58,549 bases of DNA, from assembly GCA_023428065.1 (NCBI GenBank), contig JAEYZI010000030.1, positions 1 to 58,549 of the forward strand, in the 5' to 3' direction. Positions within the stretch are counted from its first letter, which is position 1, and every line of letters begins with the position of its first letter. The notes below the pieces were generated by a model. That model saw nothing but the letters and a program-made list of their open reading frames with translations. It was not told the DNA's origin and searched no databases. Shown in pieces: positions 24,446 to 32,788 of this stretch. The DNA comes from Actinomycetes bacterium. GTDB lineage: Bacteria; Actinomycetota; Actinomycetes; Actinomycetales; Microbacteriaceae. The position numbers and the translations under genes were made by a program.

Positions 24446-24631
24446 TCAGGTCTGGGGGATGCCGCGCGACGCCTCGCCCAGGTCGTCGTCCTCCTCGAGG
24501 CCGTCCATCGAGTCGTCGAGCTGACCCTTCATGCCCTGGGGGTCGTCGTCTGCCTCCTCGTCGGGGGCCTGGGTTGCGAGGTCCGGGTCGACCGAGCCGT
24601 CGGCGATGCCGTTGTCGTTGCTGTCTGTCAT
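24446..24631 (-). CDS. Small acidic hypothetical protein
   Basis: A 61-residue protein (MTDSNDNGIADGS...) with about one third Asp or Glu and no hydrophobic core, probably disordered. No family is recognised. Start ATG 24631 is followed by a DxNxDG-like stretch that resembles a calcium loop only superficially. It is divergent from the 119-residue protein at 24728, and a 16-base perfect palindrome sits between the two. Confidence 0.6.
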   Translation of the reverse strand: MTDSNDNGIADGSVDPDLATQAPDEEADDDPQGMKGQLDDSMDGLEEDDDLGEASRGIPQT

Positions 24632-24671
24632 GCCTCGAGCGTCGTCCGCATCCCCGCTCGCCAGTAGGGGG

Positions 24672-24687
24672 TTGACAGGCCTGTCAA
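24672..24687. promoter_or_regulatory. 16-bp perfect palindrome TTGACAGGCCTGTCAA in a divergent promoter
   Basis: A perfect palindrome halfway between two divergent starts (24631 minus and 24728 plus). Each half contains TTGACA, so it offers a -35 box to both strands as well as a dimeric operator. A 13/16 match occurs at 802-817, over the start of the esterase gene. Confidence 0.6.
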
Positions 24688-24727
24688 GGGCCTCGAGGCC
24701 GCGCGCGGTCGGGCGTAGACCGGGGGC

Positions 24728-25087
24728 ATGACGGTTCGACTCAACGAAGACGCCCTGTCCCACGCCCGCGGCCTCCTGCGCAGCGGAGACTTCGTCGCCG
24801 ACGAGCGCGACGACTGGAGCGAGCACGCACCCTCCGCCGACGAGGGCAACGCCTTCATCGAGAAGCACGGCATGGCCGAGTACGCGCTCTGGTTCCTCGG
24901 CGAGGACACGGATGCGACCGAGGGCACGAAGGGCCGCTACCTCTTCCCCTACGGCGACTTCCGCAAGCTGCACCGCTGCGCGGTCATCTCGGGCGAGAGT
25001 CGCGCGGGCCAGTACGACCACACGGCGATCGAGAAGGCTCTCAAGGAGCTGCTCGAGCAGCTCGACAGGAAGGCCGACGCGTCCTGA
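24728..25087 (+). CDS. Conserved hypothetical protein
   Basis: A 119-residue soluble protein with no family recognised. It reads MTVRLNEDALSHARGLLRSGDFV, then a well-structured region HGMAEYALWFLGEDTDATEGTKGRYLFPYGDFRKLHRCAVIS, and ends in a helix ALKELLEQLDRKAD. The pattern suggests a compact alpha/beta protein. It is divergent from the small acidic protein and shares with it the palindromic promoter at 24672-24687. It converges on the IclR gene. Confidence 0.7.
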   Translation: MTVRLNEDALSHARGLLRSGDFVADERDDWSEHAPSADEGNAFIEKHGMAEYALWFLGEDTDATEGTKGRYLFPYGDFRKLHRCAVISGESRAGQYDHTAIEKALKELLEQLDRKADAS

Positions 25088-25103
25088 CCACGCCGACCGC
25101 CCC

Positions 25104-25844
25104 TCAGCGGATGACGGGCAGGGGCGCGGATGCGAGCTCGCGCTCGAGGGCGCGCGCCGTCGCGATGACGGCGGGCGCGAAGCGCTCGGCCTGCGCGCGC
25201 GCCGTCGCCCCGGTCACGGAGAGCGCCGCGAGCGCCATGCCCCGACGGTCGCGCACCGGGGCCGCGACGCAGAACAGGCCGTCGAACGACTCGGCGAGGT
25301 CGTAGGCGGCGCCCGCCCGGCGCACGCGCGCGAGCTCGGTGCGCAGCGCATCCGGGTCGGTGATGGTCGCGCGCGTGAGCGCGGGCAGCGGGCGCTCGAG
25401 GTACGCGTCGACGTCGCCGCCCGGCGAGAACGCGAGGATCGCCTTGCCGAGCGCGGTCGCGTGCAGCTCGCCGCGGCCCCCGAGGCGCGAATGCGGCACG
25501 CGCAGGTCGCGCGCGCCGATCTTCTCGAGGTACACGACGTGGTCGCCCTCCCGCACCGCGAGGTTCGCCGTGAGGCCCGTGAACGCCCGCAGCGTGTGCA
25601 GGTGGGGCGACGCGCCCTCCACGAGCCGGTGCGGCATGGGCGCCCGCGTCCCCAGCTCGAAGAGCTTGACGCCGAGCCGCACGCCGCGCGGACCGCGCTC
25701 GAGCGCGCCCCACTCGAGCAGCTCCCCGACGAGCCGGTGGGTGGTCGAGCGCGGCACGCCCGAGCGCAGCGCGAGCTCGCGCACGGTGAGCTCGGGCCGG
25801 TCGGGGCTGAACGCGTCGAGCAGCCGGAACGCGCGCGCGACCAT
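25104..25844 (-). CDS. IclR-family transcriptional regulator
   Basis: A 246-residue IclR protein. The winged helix occupies about residues 1-65 (LTVRELALRSGVPRSTTHRLVGELLEWGALER). The effector-binding domain includes YLEKIGARDLRVPHSRLGGRGELHATALGKAILAF and the C-terminal SVTGATARAQAERFAPAVIATARALERE. ATG 25844 gives a slightly short N-terminus; no better start exists upstream. It is divergent (72-base gap) from the iron alcohol dehydrogenase-aldehyde dehydrogenase operon and most likely represses it through the inverted repeat at 25855-25875. Confidence 0.9.
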   Translation of the reverse strand: MVARAFRLLDAFSPDRPELTVRELALRSGVPRSTTHRLVGELLEWGALERGPRGVRLGVKLFELGTRAPMPHRLVEGASPHLHTLRAFTGLTANLAVREGDHVVYLEKIGARDLRVPHSRLGGRGELHATALGKAILAFSPGGDVDAYLERPLPALTRATITDPDALRTELARVRRAGAAYDLAESFDGLFCVAAPVRDRRGMALAALSVTGATARAQAERFAPAVIATARALERELASAPLPVIR

Positions 25845-25854
25845 CGAGACGGAT

Positions 25855-25875
25855 GCGTCCCGCTGCGTGGGACGC
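25855..25875. promoter_or_regulatory. Inverted repeat GCGTCCC-N7-GGGACGC, candidate IclR operator
   Basis: Perfect 7-bp arms (25855-25861, 25869-25875) around GCTGCGT in the 72-base gap between the divergent IclR and alcohol dehydrogenase genes. The 21-base size suits a dimeric regulator. Confidence 0.5.
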
Positions 25876-25916
25876 GCCCTGGCCGCCTCCGCTCGCCCGG
25901 CGGCAGGATCGGGGCT

Positions 25917-27149
25917 GTGACCGACACGACCACGGGTACCCTGCGCCTGCCGTCCCGCATCCACGTGGGCGAGGGCTCGCGCGCCCAGCTGCCCCGACTG
26001 CTCGCGGAGTTCGGCTCGCGCGTCTTCGCGATCGTCGACCCGTTCGTCGCGACCACCCCGGCGTTCGCCGGCATCCGCGACGCGCTCGAGCACGGAGGTG
26101 CCACGCTCACGATCGCGACCGACGTGCTGCCCGAGCTGCCCGTCGCCTCCCTCGACGACCTCGCCGAACGCGCCCGTGCGGCCCGTCCGGATGTCGTGCT
26201 CGCGATCGGCGGCGGCAGCGTGCTCGACGCCGCGAAGGTCGTCGCGCTGCTCGCCGCCTACGACGGGCCGCTCAGCCGCTACTACGGCGAGAACCTCGTG
26301 CCGGGTCCCGTCACGCCCGTCGTCGCCGTTCCCACGACCGCGGGCACGGGATCCGAGGCGACGCCCGTCGCCGTCGTCACCGACCCCGACCGCGAGCTCA
26401 AGGTCGGCATCTCGAGCCCCTACCTCGTACCCGCGGCGGCCGTCGTCGACGCGGAGCTCACGCTCGGCGCGCCCGCCGGCGTCACGGCCGCGTCGGGCAT
26501 CGACGCGCTCGTGCACCTCGCCGAGTCGTACACGGCCGCGCCCATCGCCCCCGACTGGGGCGGCGCGCTCCCCGTCTTCACGGGCCGCAACGTGTTCTCC
26601 GACGTCATGGCGCTCGACGCCGCGACCCGCATCGGCCGCTGGCTGCCGGTCGCGGTCGCCGACCCCCACGATCGCGAGGCGCGGCGTCACCTCGCCTACG
26701 CGAGCCTCGTGGGCGGCATCTCGTTCGGTCCGACCGGCACTCATCTCTCGCACGCCCTCCAGTACCCGATCGGCGCGCTCACCCACACCGCGCACGGCGT
26801 CGGCACGGGCCTCCTGCTGCCGTACGTGCTCGAGGCCGTGCGCGTCGACCCCGACGCCGCGACGCGCATCGCCCGGCTGGGGGTCGCGCTCGGCTCGACC
26901 GCGGCATCCGAGTCGGCCCGCGTGGACGACGCGATCGCGATCACGGCGGAGCTCGGGCAGCGGATCGGTCTGCCGCCCTCGCTCGCGGCGCTCGGCCTCG
27001 ATGCGGAGCACCTTCCGCGCGTCGCCGAGCTGGGGCTCGCGTCGCGGCGGCTCGTCGCGATGTCGCCCGTGCCCGCCGACGCCGACTTCCTGCTGGAGAT
27101 CCTGCACCGCGCCCACCGGGGCGCCCTCACCGAACGGAGCACCCGATGA
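25917..27149 (+). CDS. Iron-containing (group III) alcohol dehydrogenase
   Basis: A 410-residue dehydrogenase. The NAD(P)-binding GGGS is at 98-101 (LAIGGGSVLDAAK) and the TTAGTGSEAT loop at 140-149. The four metal ligands are Asp196, His200, His279 and His293, with the FucO-like 14-residue spacing of the last two. GTG 25917 starts VTDTTTGTLRLPSRIHVG. The maleylacetate reductase branch is less likely because the ligand set is complete. The gene overlaps the aldehyde dehydrogenase in ATGA, so the pair probably oxidises an alcohol through its aldehyde to an acid. Confidence 0.92.
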   Translation: MTDTTTGTLRLPSRIHVGEGSRAQLPRLLAEFGSRVFAIVDPFVATTPAFAGIRDALEHGGATLTIATDVLPELPVASLDDLAERARAARPDVVLAIGGGSVLDAAKVVALLAAYDGPLSRYYGENLVPGPVTPVVAVPTTAGTGSEATPVAVVTDPDRELKVGISSPYLVPAAAVVDAELTLGAPAGVTAASGIDALVHLAESYTAAPIAPDWGGALPVFTGRNVFSDVMALDAATRIGRWLPVAVADPHDREARRHLAYASLVGGISFGPTGTHLSHALQYPIGALTHTAHGVGTGLLLPYVLEAVRVDPDAATRIARLGVALGSTAASESARVDDAIAITAELGQRIGLPPSLAALGLDAEHLPRVAELGLASRRLVAMSPVPADADFLLEILHRAHRGALTERSTR

Positions 27150-28576
27150 CGTCCCTGCGAGCCGAGCTCTACATCGACGGCGCGTGGCGCCCGGGTTCGG
27201 GTGGAGACCGCTTCGACGTCGTCGACCCCTCGGACCTCTCGGTCGTCGAGCGGTTCGCTGTCGCGACGGAGGCGGACTGCATGGCGGCCGTCGACGCCGC
27301 CGTCGCCGCGCAGGAGGACTGGGCCGCGACCGCGCCCCGCGTGCGCGGGGAGCTGCTGCGCTCGGCGTTCGAGGTGCTGCGCGAGGAGGCGGAGCTCTTC
27401 GCCGAGATCATGGTGCGCGAGAACGGCAAGTCGTGGGGCGACGCGATGGGTGAGGCCGCCTACGCGACCGAGTTCTTCCGCTGGTTTTCCGAGGAGGCCG
27501 TGCGCATCCCCGGCGACTACCGGCTCTCGCCCGCGGGCGACAAGCGCATCGTCGTGGATCGTTCGCCGATCGGCGTCTCGCTGCTCATCACGCCGTGGAA
27601 CTTCCCCGCCGCGATGGCGACCCGCAAGCTCGGGCCCGCCCTCGCCGCGGGGTGCACGACGATCCTCAAGCCCGCGCGGGAGACGCCGCTCACGGCCGCC
27701 TACGTCGTCGACGTGCTGCATCGCGTGGGCGTGCCGCGCGGCGTCGTCAACCTCGTGACCCCCGTGCCGACCGGCCCGAGCGTGGCCGCCATGCTCGCGC
27801 GGCCCGAGCTGCGCAAGCTCTCCTTCACGGGCTCGACCGAGGTGGGCCGCACGCTCCTGCACGCGTGCGCCGACCGTGTCGTGAGCGCCTCCATGGAGCT
27901 CGGCGGCAACGCGCCCGTCATCGTGCTGCCCGGCGCCGACCTCGAGACGGCGGTGCAGGGCGCACTGCAGGCGAAGATGCGCAACGGCGGCTCGGCGTGC
28001 ACGGCCGCGAACCGCTTCTACGTGCACGAGGCGATCCACGACGCCTTCGTCGAGCGGATGGCGGCGGAGCTCGCCGCGTACCGCGTCGGTCCCGGCCTCG
28101 ACCGCGGCAACCAGCTCGGTGCGCTCGTGTCGGTCGCCGAGCGCGACAAGGTCGCCGAGCTCGTCGACTCGGCCCTCGCCGACGGCGCCGTCGCCGTCAC
28201 GGGCGGCACGGCATCCGAGACGGGCGCCTTCTACCCGCCCACGCTGCTGACGGGGGTGCGGCACGGCACGCGGATCACCGAGACGGAGATCTTCGGACCC
28301 GTCACGAGCGTCGTGCGCTTCGCCGACGTCGACGAGGCCGTGCGCATGGCGAACGACACCGAGTACGGGCTCATGGCCTACGTGTTCGGCGAGGAGCGCG
28401 AGGCGATGACCGTCGCGCGCCGCCTCGAGGCGGGCATGGTGGCCGTCAACCGCGGCGTCGTGAGCGACCCGGCGGCGCCGTTCGGCGGCGTCAAGCAGAG
28501 CGGATTGGGGCGCGAGGGGTCGAGCGAGGGGATCCTCGAGTACCTGGAGGAGAAGTACATCGCCCTCACGGCCTGA
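27146..28576 (+). CDS. NAD(P)-dependent aldehyde dehydrogenase (succinate-semialdehyde-like)
   Basis: A 476-residue aldehyde dehydrogenase with catalytic Cys285 (GGSACTAANRF) and general base Glu251 (MELGGNAP), plus the TPWNFP substrate-cofactor motif and GSTEVGR nucleotide loop. The closest style is GabD-type succinate-semialdehyde dehydrogenase, but the substrate is not certain. It is translationally coupled to the preceding alcohol dehydrogenase (ATGA). It converges on the cyclase-family gene with a 17-base gap holding no clear terminator. Confidence 0.92.
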   Translation: MTSLRAELYIDGAWRPGSGGDRFDVVDPSDLSVVERFAVATEADCMAAVDAAVAAQEDWAATAPRVRGELLRSAFEVLREEAELFAEIMVRENGKSWGDAMGEAAYATEFFRWFSEEAVRIPGDYRLSPAGDKRIVVDRSPIGVSLLITPWNFPAAMATRKLGPALAAGCTTILKPARETPLTAAYVVDVLHRVGVPRGVVNLVTPVPTGPSVAAMLARPELRKLSFTGSTEVGRTLLHACADRVVSASMELGGNAPVIVLPGADLETAVQGALQAKMRNGGSACTAANRFYVHEAIHDAFVERMAAELAAYRVGPGLDRGNQLGALVSVAERDKVAELVDSALADGAVAVTGGTASETGAFYPPTLLTGVRHGTRITETEIFGPVTSVVRFADVDEAVRMANDTEYGLMAYVFGEEREAMTVARRLEAGMVAVNRGVVSDPAAPFGGVKQSGLGREGSSEGILEYLEEKYIALTA

Positions 28577-28593
28577 GGCGGAGCCCCCGGACA

Positions 28594-29568
28594 TCACTTG
28601 ATCGCCAGGGCGTTGGGCGGCGAGCCCGCGGCGCCCGGCAGGTTGAGGGGCTTCACCGTGAGGAAGAACTCGTAGACGCCGTCCTCGGCGCAGTCGGCCG
28701 CGAGCTCGTCGAGCTTCCACAGCTCGCCGAGCGCCATGCCGAGCAGTGCGATGAGGGGGCGGTGCAGCATCCCCGAGTGGTCGACGCCGCGCTCGGGCGG
28801 CGTCTCGCCCGGGTAGCGGAAGTCGCTGTCGATCACCGGGTCGGCCTCGACGGCGAGGTTGTCGGCGGCGACGAGGGCGATCTCGCGCTCCCACAGCCAG
28901 CGCAGCACCTCCTCCTTCTGCGCGAGGCCGGGCGAGAGCCGCCACGGTGTCGCCGCGCGCTCCTCGGCGCTCTTCGCGAGGTACCGCTCGGCCCACGCGG
29001 TGCGCAGCAGCAGCAGCTCGCCTCCGCGGAACTCGACGCCCTGCTCCTCGGCGATCTCGTCGAGCATGCGGGCGCCGATCGGGATGGTGCTCTCGGTGTC
29101 GTAGGGCAGGCCGCGGGAGGCGAAGAAGCGCGGCACGTCGAGCAGCACGCCGCGGCCGGCGATGCCGGCATCCGCGTAGTTCTGGATGCCGAGCGCCGTC
29201 GAGCTCGCGACGTTGTCGGCGGGCGCCAGCCCCCCGTAGAAGCCGTGCACGGGGTGGCCGATGTGCCGCAGGGCGTCGAGCTGCGAGGAGGACTGCAGGT
29301 AGAAGGAGTCGATCCAGTCGTCGCGATGGAACTCGTTGTTCGCGAAGAGGTGGTGCTCGATCGGCCGCCGCGTGCCCGTCGGGTACGGCTCGAACGCCGT
29401 GAGCGGATGGTCGAGGCTGAAGCGCTTCCCCGTGCGCACGAGACGCGCCGCGGACGCGACACGCTCCGGGGTCAGGAAGTTGACGGTGCCGAGCTGGTCG
29501 CCCGGCCCGAAGGTGCTCCAGCTGGAGCCCGCCGGCTGCTCATTCCGCAGCTCGTCGTAGTTTCGCAT
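28594..29568 (-). CDS. Cyclase-family hydrolase (kynurenine formamidase-like fold)
   Basis: A 324-residue protein of the Cyclase superfamily (PF04199), metal-dependent amide, lactone or ester hydrolases. SSSQLDALRHIGHP at 93-106 supplies the usual Asp98, His102 and His105 ligands. LGTVNFLTPE near 26-35 is typical of the longer bacterial branch. ATG 29568 has GGGAGAA upstream. The 5' end overlaps the IclR gene by 29 bases, so it is translated from the same message. Ring-opening or amide hydrolysis of the cluster's unknown substrate is a reasonable role (inference). Confidence 0.85.
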   Translation of the reverse strand: MRNYDELRNEQPAGSSWSTFGPGDQLGTVNFLTPERVASAARLVRTGKRFSLDHPLTAFEPYPTGTRRPIEHHLFANNEFHRDDWIDSFYLQSSSQLDALRHIGHPVHGFYGGLAPADNVASSTALGIQNYADAGIAGRGVLLDVPRFFASRGLPYDTESTIPIGARMLDEIAEEQGVEFRGGELLLLRTAWAERYLAKSAEERAATPWRLSPGLAQKEEVLRWLWEREIALVAADNLAVEADPVIDSDFRYPGETPPERGVDHSGMLHRPLIALLGMALGELWKLDELAADCAEDGVYEFFLTVKPLNLPGAAGSPPNALAIK

Positions 29569-30337
29569 TCGGTTCTCCCTCGCGGCCGGCGAGCGTTGCG
29601 CCGAGAGCGGCCGCTGTCGAGGTGAGGGCCGAGAGGAGGGGGGAACCGGGCGAGAGGTCGGCGCCGAGTTCGGATCCGAGGAGCGCCACGGTGGCGCAGA
29701 TCCCGTACTCGTCGAAGACCGGCGCCGCCGCGCCGAAGATCCCATCGGGGAGCTTCGAGACGTAGTAGCCGGTGCGGCGGGCGGTGTAGATCGCCGCTTC
29801 GAGCTCGGCGCGCTGCGGCGCCGGAAGAGGTTCCAACATCCTCTCGACCGTCAGATGGTCGGTGAGGTGGGCGAGGAAGACGCGCGTCTGCGCCGCCGAT
29901 AGGTCGAGCTGGGTGCCGGGCCGCACGGTCACGACGACCGCGCGCGCGGGGTTCTCCTGCACGAGGGCCACGACCGGGCGGTCGACCCCCCACAGGCTCA
30001 GCACCGCGGTGGTGCCCGAGGTGCGGGCGAGCTCGTCGAGGTAGGCGGGCGCGACGTCGACGACGCGCTTGCGGTGGAGGGCGTGGATGCCGAGCTGCAG
30101 CACGAGGCCGCCGAGGGTGAAGGTGCCCTTGCGGTGCCCGCGCTCGAGGATGCCGGCCGTCACCATCGACGCGCAGTAGCGGTACGCCGTGGTGCGGTTG
30201 AGGCCGACCCGCTCGGCGACGTCCGCCGCCGTGAGCTCGACGGTCCGCGGGCCGAACAGCGCAAGGATCTGCCCGACCCGCGAGACCGACTGGATGTCGA
30301 GGTTCGAGGGGTCGCCGCCGGGCTCGGTGTTCGCCAT
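29540..30337 (-). CDS. IclR-family transcriptional regulator (second of the catabolic cluster)
   Basis: A 265-residue IclR protein. Winged helix at about 15-75 (VSRVGQILALFGPRTVELTAADVAERVGLNRTTAYRYCASM); effector domain with AVLSLWGVDRPVVALVQENPARAVVVTVRPG and ISKLPDGIFGAAAPVFDEYG-like segments. ATG 30337 is preferred over a TTG at 30355, which lies in an operator-like TTC-N7-GAA site (30351-30363). It overlaps the downstream cyclase gene by 29 bases. The site suggests autoregulation or cross-control by the paralogue at 34551. Confidence 0.9.
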   Translation of the reverse strand: MANTEPGGDPSNLDIQSVSRVGQILALFGPRTVELTAADVAERVGLNRTTAYRYCASMVTAGILERGHRKGTFTLGGLVLQLGIHALHRKRVVDVAPAYLDELARTSGTTAVLSLWGVDRPVVALVQENPARAVVVTVRPGTQLDLSAAQTRVFLAHLTDHLTVERMLEPLPAPQRAELEAAIYTARRTGYYVSKLPDGIFGAAAPVFDEYGICATVALLGSELGADLSPGSPLLSALTSTAAALGATLAGREGEPNAKLRRAAE

Positions 30338-30350
30338 CGCACGATCGTAG

Positions 30351-30363
30351 TTCAAATGGAGAA
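30351..30363. promoter_or_regulatory. TTC-N7-GAA site before the second IclR gene
   Basis: TTCAAATGGAGAA; its reverse complement TTCTCCATTTGAA agrees at 10 of 13 positions with the site at 35530-35542 in the divergent promoter of the same cluster. Located 14 bases before the IclR start. Confidence 0.5.
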
Positions 30364-30397
30364 CACCTCCCCCGGCGGCGTCACGACTCGATCCGGC

Positions 30398-31498
30398 TCA
30401 GCCGGCCAGCCAGTTGGTGAGCTTCGTCGACGCGTCGTTGAAGTTCTCGGTGTACCACGGGATGTCCTGGAGCACCGTGATGCCCGGGTTGACCTTCGGG
30501 TTGTACACCTCGACCTTGCTCGCGAACTCGTTGAGCTCGAGCTTCGCCGCCTTGTTGATCGGCGCGACGCCGAGCATCTCGGAGATCTTCGCCACGGGGC
30601 CGGGCTCCATGACGCTCGCGAGGAACTTCTCGACCGCGGCCTTCTTCGTCGAGCCCTTCGGCACGGCGAACGCGTTGATCGAGGCGACCGTGACGTCCCA
30701 CACGATCGTGAGGTCGTCGCCCTCGGCGAGCTGCGGCACGAGACGCGAGTCCGGCAGGAAGAACATGTCCACCTGGTCGGCCGCGACGGCCTGCTGCAGG
30801 GCGCCGACGTTCGGGGCGAACGTCGTGACCGAGCGGATCTTCTCGAGCTGGTCGAGCGCCTTGTCGACGTCGAGCGGGTAGAGGTTCTCGGGGTCGGCGC
30901 CCGCGGCGATCGAGGCGTACTCGAGGATGCCGTTCTGCAGGTTCGTGACGAACCCGCGCTGGCCCGGGAACTTGTCGGTGTCGAAGAAGTCCTCGACCGT
31001 CTTCGGCCCGCCGTTCGGGAACGCGTCGGTGCGGTAGGCCATCGGGGTCGCGTTGATCCAGTTGGCCGTGTAGCACTTGCCGACCGCACCGGGGACGAGG
31101 TCGTCCTCCGAGACGGTGAGCTCGATGTCGAGCGGCTCGAAGAGCGTGCCGCAGTTCTGCTCGGCCGCGTAGGGGGCCGTCGCGAGCACGTCCCACAGCA
31201 CGGCGCCCGCCTCGACCTGCGCCTTCACCTGCGCCACGTCGGGCGGCGAGGTGTTGACGAAGGTGATGTTCGGGTGCGCCTGCGTGTACGGCACCTGCCA
31301 CGCCTGGATCTGCGCGTCCTGGCCCGCGCCGCCGTAGCCGACGTAGGTGATCGTGACGGGGTCGTCGGTGCCGGGCGTGCCGTCCGCGGGGGCCGGCGTG
31401 CCAGCGCAGCCGGCGAGCAGGCCCACCGTCGCGACGAGGCCCACGCCGGACGCGACGGCGCGCCGTCCGGCTCGGGTTCGGAATGTGATTCGGGACAT
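30398..31498 (-). CDS. ABC transporter substrate-binding lipoprotein (PotD-like)
   Basis: A 366-residue extracytoplasmic binding protein. The signal peptide ends in lipobox LLAGC with Cys31. The mature part has the PotD/extracellular type 8 pattern: VTITYVGYGGAGQDAQIQAW, WDVLATAPYAAEQNCGTL, ANWINATPMAYRTDAFPNGGPKTVEDFFD. ATG 31498 has GGAGG about ten bases upstream. It is preceded by PotA, PotC and PotB homologues. Aromatic residues normally contacting polyamines are not obvious, so a different organic ligand is likely. Cys143-type and second Cys residues (QNC, KCY) might form a disulphide. Confidence 0.9.
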   Translation of the reverse strand: MSRITFRTRAGRRAVASGVGLVATVGLLAGCAGTPAPADGTPGTDDPVTITYVGYGGAGQDAQIQAWQVPYTQAHPNITFVNTSPPDVAQVKAQVEAGAVLWDVLATAPYAAEQNCGTLFEPLDIELTVSEDDLVPGAVGKCYTANWINATPMAYRTDAFPNGGPKTVEDFFDTDKFPGQRGFVTNLQNGILEYASIAAGADPENLYPLDVDKALDQLEKIRSVTTFAPNVGALQQAVAADQVDMFFLPDSRLVPQLAEGDDLTIVWDVTVASINAFAVPKGSTKKAAVEKFLASVMEPGPVAKISEMLGVAPINKAAKLELNEFASKVEVYNPKVNPGITVLQDIPWYTENFNDASTKLTNWLAG

Positions 31499-31570
31499 CG
31501 TTGTCTTTTCCTCCGGGTCGAGAGTCCGGCGGCAGCCGGGCTCGGGGTTGTGCGTGTCGTATGGAGTTGA

Positions 31571-31588
31571 CGTCCGCGGGAGCGGACG
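31571..31588. promoter_or_regulatory. Hairpin in the 146-base gap between ATPase and binding-protein genes
   Basis: CGTCCGC (31571-31577) and GCGGACG (31582-31588) form a 7-bp stem with GGGA loop. A second GC hairpin lies near 31620-31640. Such a leader may shield or separately express the binding-protein part of the message, which is normally needed in excess. Confidence 0.4.
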
Positions 31589-31644
31589 GTTCGACGGAGT
31601 CCCAGCCGTCGGGATCACGGACCCGCGCGAGCGGGCCGCGACGT

Positions 31645-32781
31645 CTATGCGGCGACGATGCGCTGACGCTCGGGGCGCCAGTGCGCGATCACCTCGTCTC
31701 CGATCGCGACCGACGCGTCGAACGCGTCGATGCGCCCGCGTCCGCCGACGCCGGAGGCGCCGAACGCGAGCATCGCGGTGCGGTAGGAGCCCATGTACTC
31801 GACGTCGACCACGCGCGCTCCGACCGAGTTCGCGTCGGACGGCGCCTCCGCGGGCGTGCGCGCGATGCCGAGGTCCTCGGGGCGCACGACGACCGCGGCG
31901 CGGCTCAGCACGCCGGGGTGCGCCGCGATCGTGTCGGGGTCGACCGTCCAGGTGCGGTCCTCCCACGTCACCCGACCTCCGCCGGCGCCGCCGCCGAGCT
32001 CGAAGACGTTCGAGTCACCGAGGAAGCGCGCCGTGAAGAGCGTCTCGGGGCGCCGGTAGAGCTGCTCGGGGCTTCCCACCTGCTCGATGCGCCCCTGGTT
32101 GAACAGGGCGATGCGGTCGGAGAGGTTCATGGCCTCCTCCTGGTCGTGCGTCACGAAGACGAACGTCGAGCCGACCTCGCGGTGGATGCGGCGGATCTCC
32201 GACTGCAGCGCGCCGCGCAGGTTGCGGTCGAGCGCCCCGAGCGGCTCGTCGAGCAGGAGCGCCTTGGGGTCGAACACGATCGCGCGCGCGAGGGCGACCC
32301 GCTGCTGCTGGCCGCCGGAGAGCTGGTTCGGGTAGTCGCCGTCGCGCCCGACGAGCTGCACGAGCTCGAGCACCTCGGCGACCTTCCGCGCGATGACGTC
32401 CTTCGGCATCCGCCGCTCGCGGAGCGGGTAGGCGACGTTCTGCGCGACGGTCATGTGCGGGAAGAGCGCGTAGTTCTGGAACAGCATGCCGAGGTCGCGC
32501 TTGTGCGGGGGCAGCTTGCCGACGTCGGCGCCGTTGAGCGAGATGTTGCCGGCCGTGAGGGTCTCGAAGCCCGCGATGAGGTTGAGCGTCGTGGTCTTGC
32601 CCGACCCCGACGGGCCGAGCAGGGTCATGAACTCCCCCGGCTCGATCGTGAGGCTGATGTCGTCGACCGCGGGCACGGCGAGGCCGTAGTCCTTGGTGAC
32701 GTGTTCGAGGTGGATGCGGGTGCCCGCGCGCGTCGCGGTGTCGGCGGCGCGGTCGGTGCGCTCGGTCGTCGAGGTGGTCAT
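31645..32781 (-). CDS. ABC transporter ATP-binding protein (PotA-like)
   Basis: A 378-residue importer ATPase. Walker A GPSGSGKT at 56-63, Q-loop FQNYALFPHM, signature LSGGQQQR near 150, Walker B LLLDEPLGALD and switch THDQEEAM. The C-terminal 110 residues form a TOBE domain (VVRPEDLGIARTP, VVDVEYMGSYRTAML). ATG 32781 is clear. It sits between PotC (7-base gap) and the binding protein and energises the same transporter. Confidence 0.93.
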   Translation of the reverse strand: MTTSTTERTDRAADTATRAGTRIHLEHVTKDYGLAVPAVDDISLTIEPGEFMTLLGPSGSGKTTTLNLIAGFETLTAGNISLNGADVGKLPPHKRDLGMLFQNYALFPHMTVAQNVAYPLRERRMPKDVIARKVAEVLELVQLVGRDGDYPNQLSGGQQQRVALARAIVFDPKALLLDEPLGALDRNLRGALQSEIRRIHREVGSTFVFVTHDQEEAMNLSDRIALFNQGRIEQVGSPEQLYRRPETLFTARFLGDSNVFELGGGAGGGRVTWEDRTWTVDPDTIAAHPGVLSRAAVVVRPEDLGIARTPAEAPSDANSVGARVVDVEYMGSYRTAMLAFGASGVGGRGRIDAFDASVAIGDEVIAHWRPERQRIVAA

Positions 32782-32788
32782 GGTTCTC

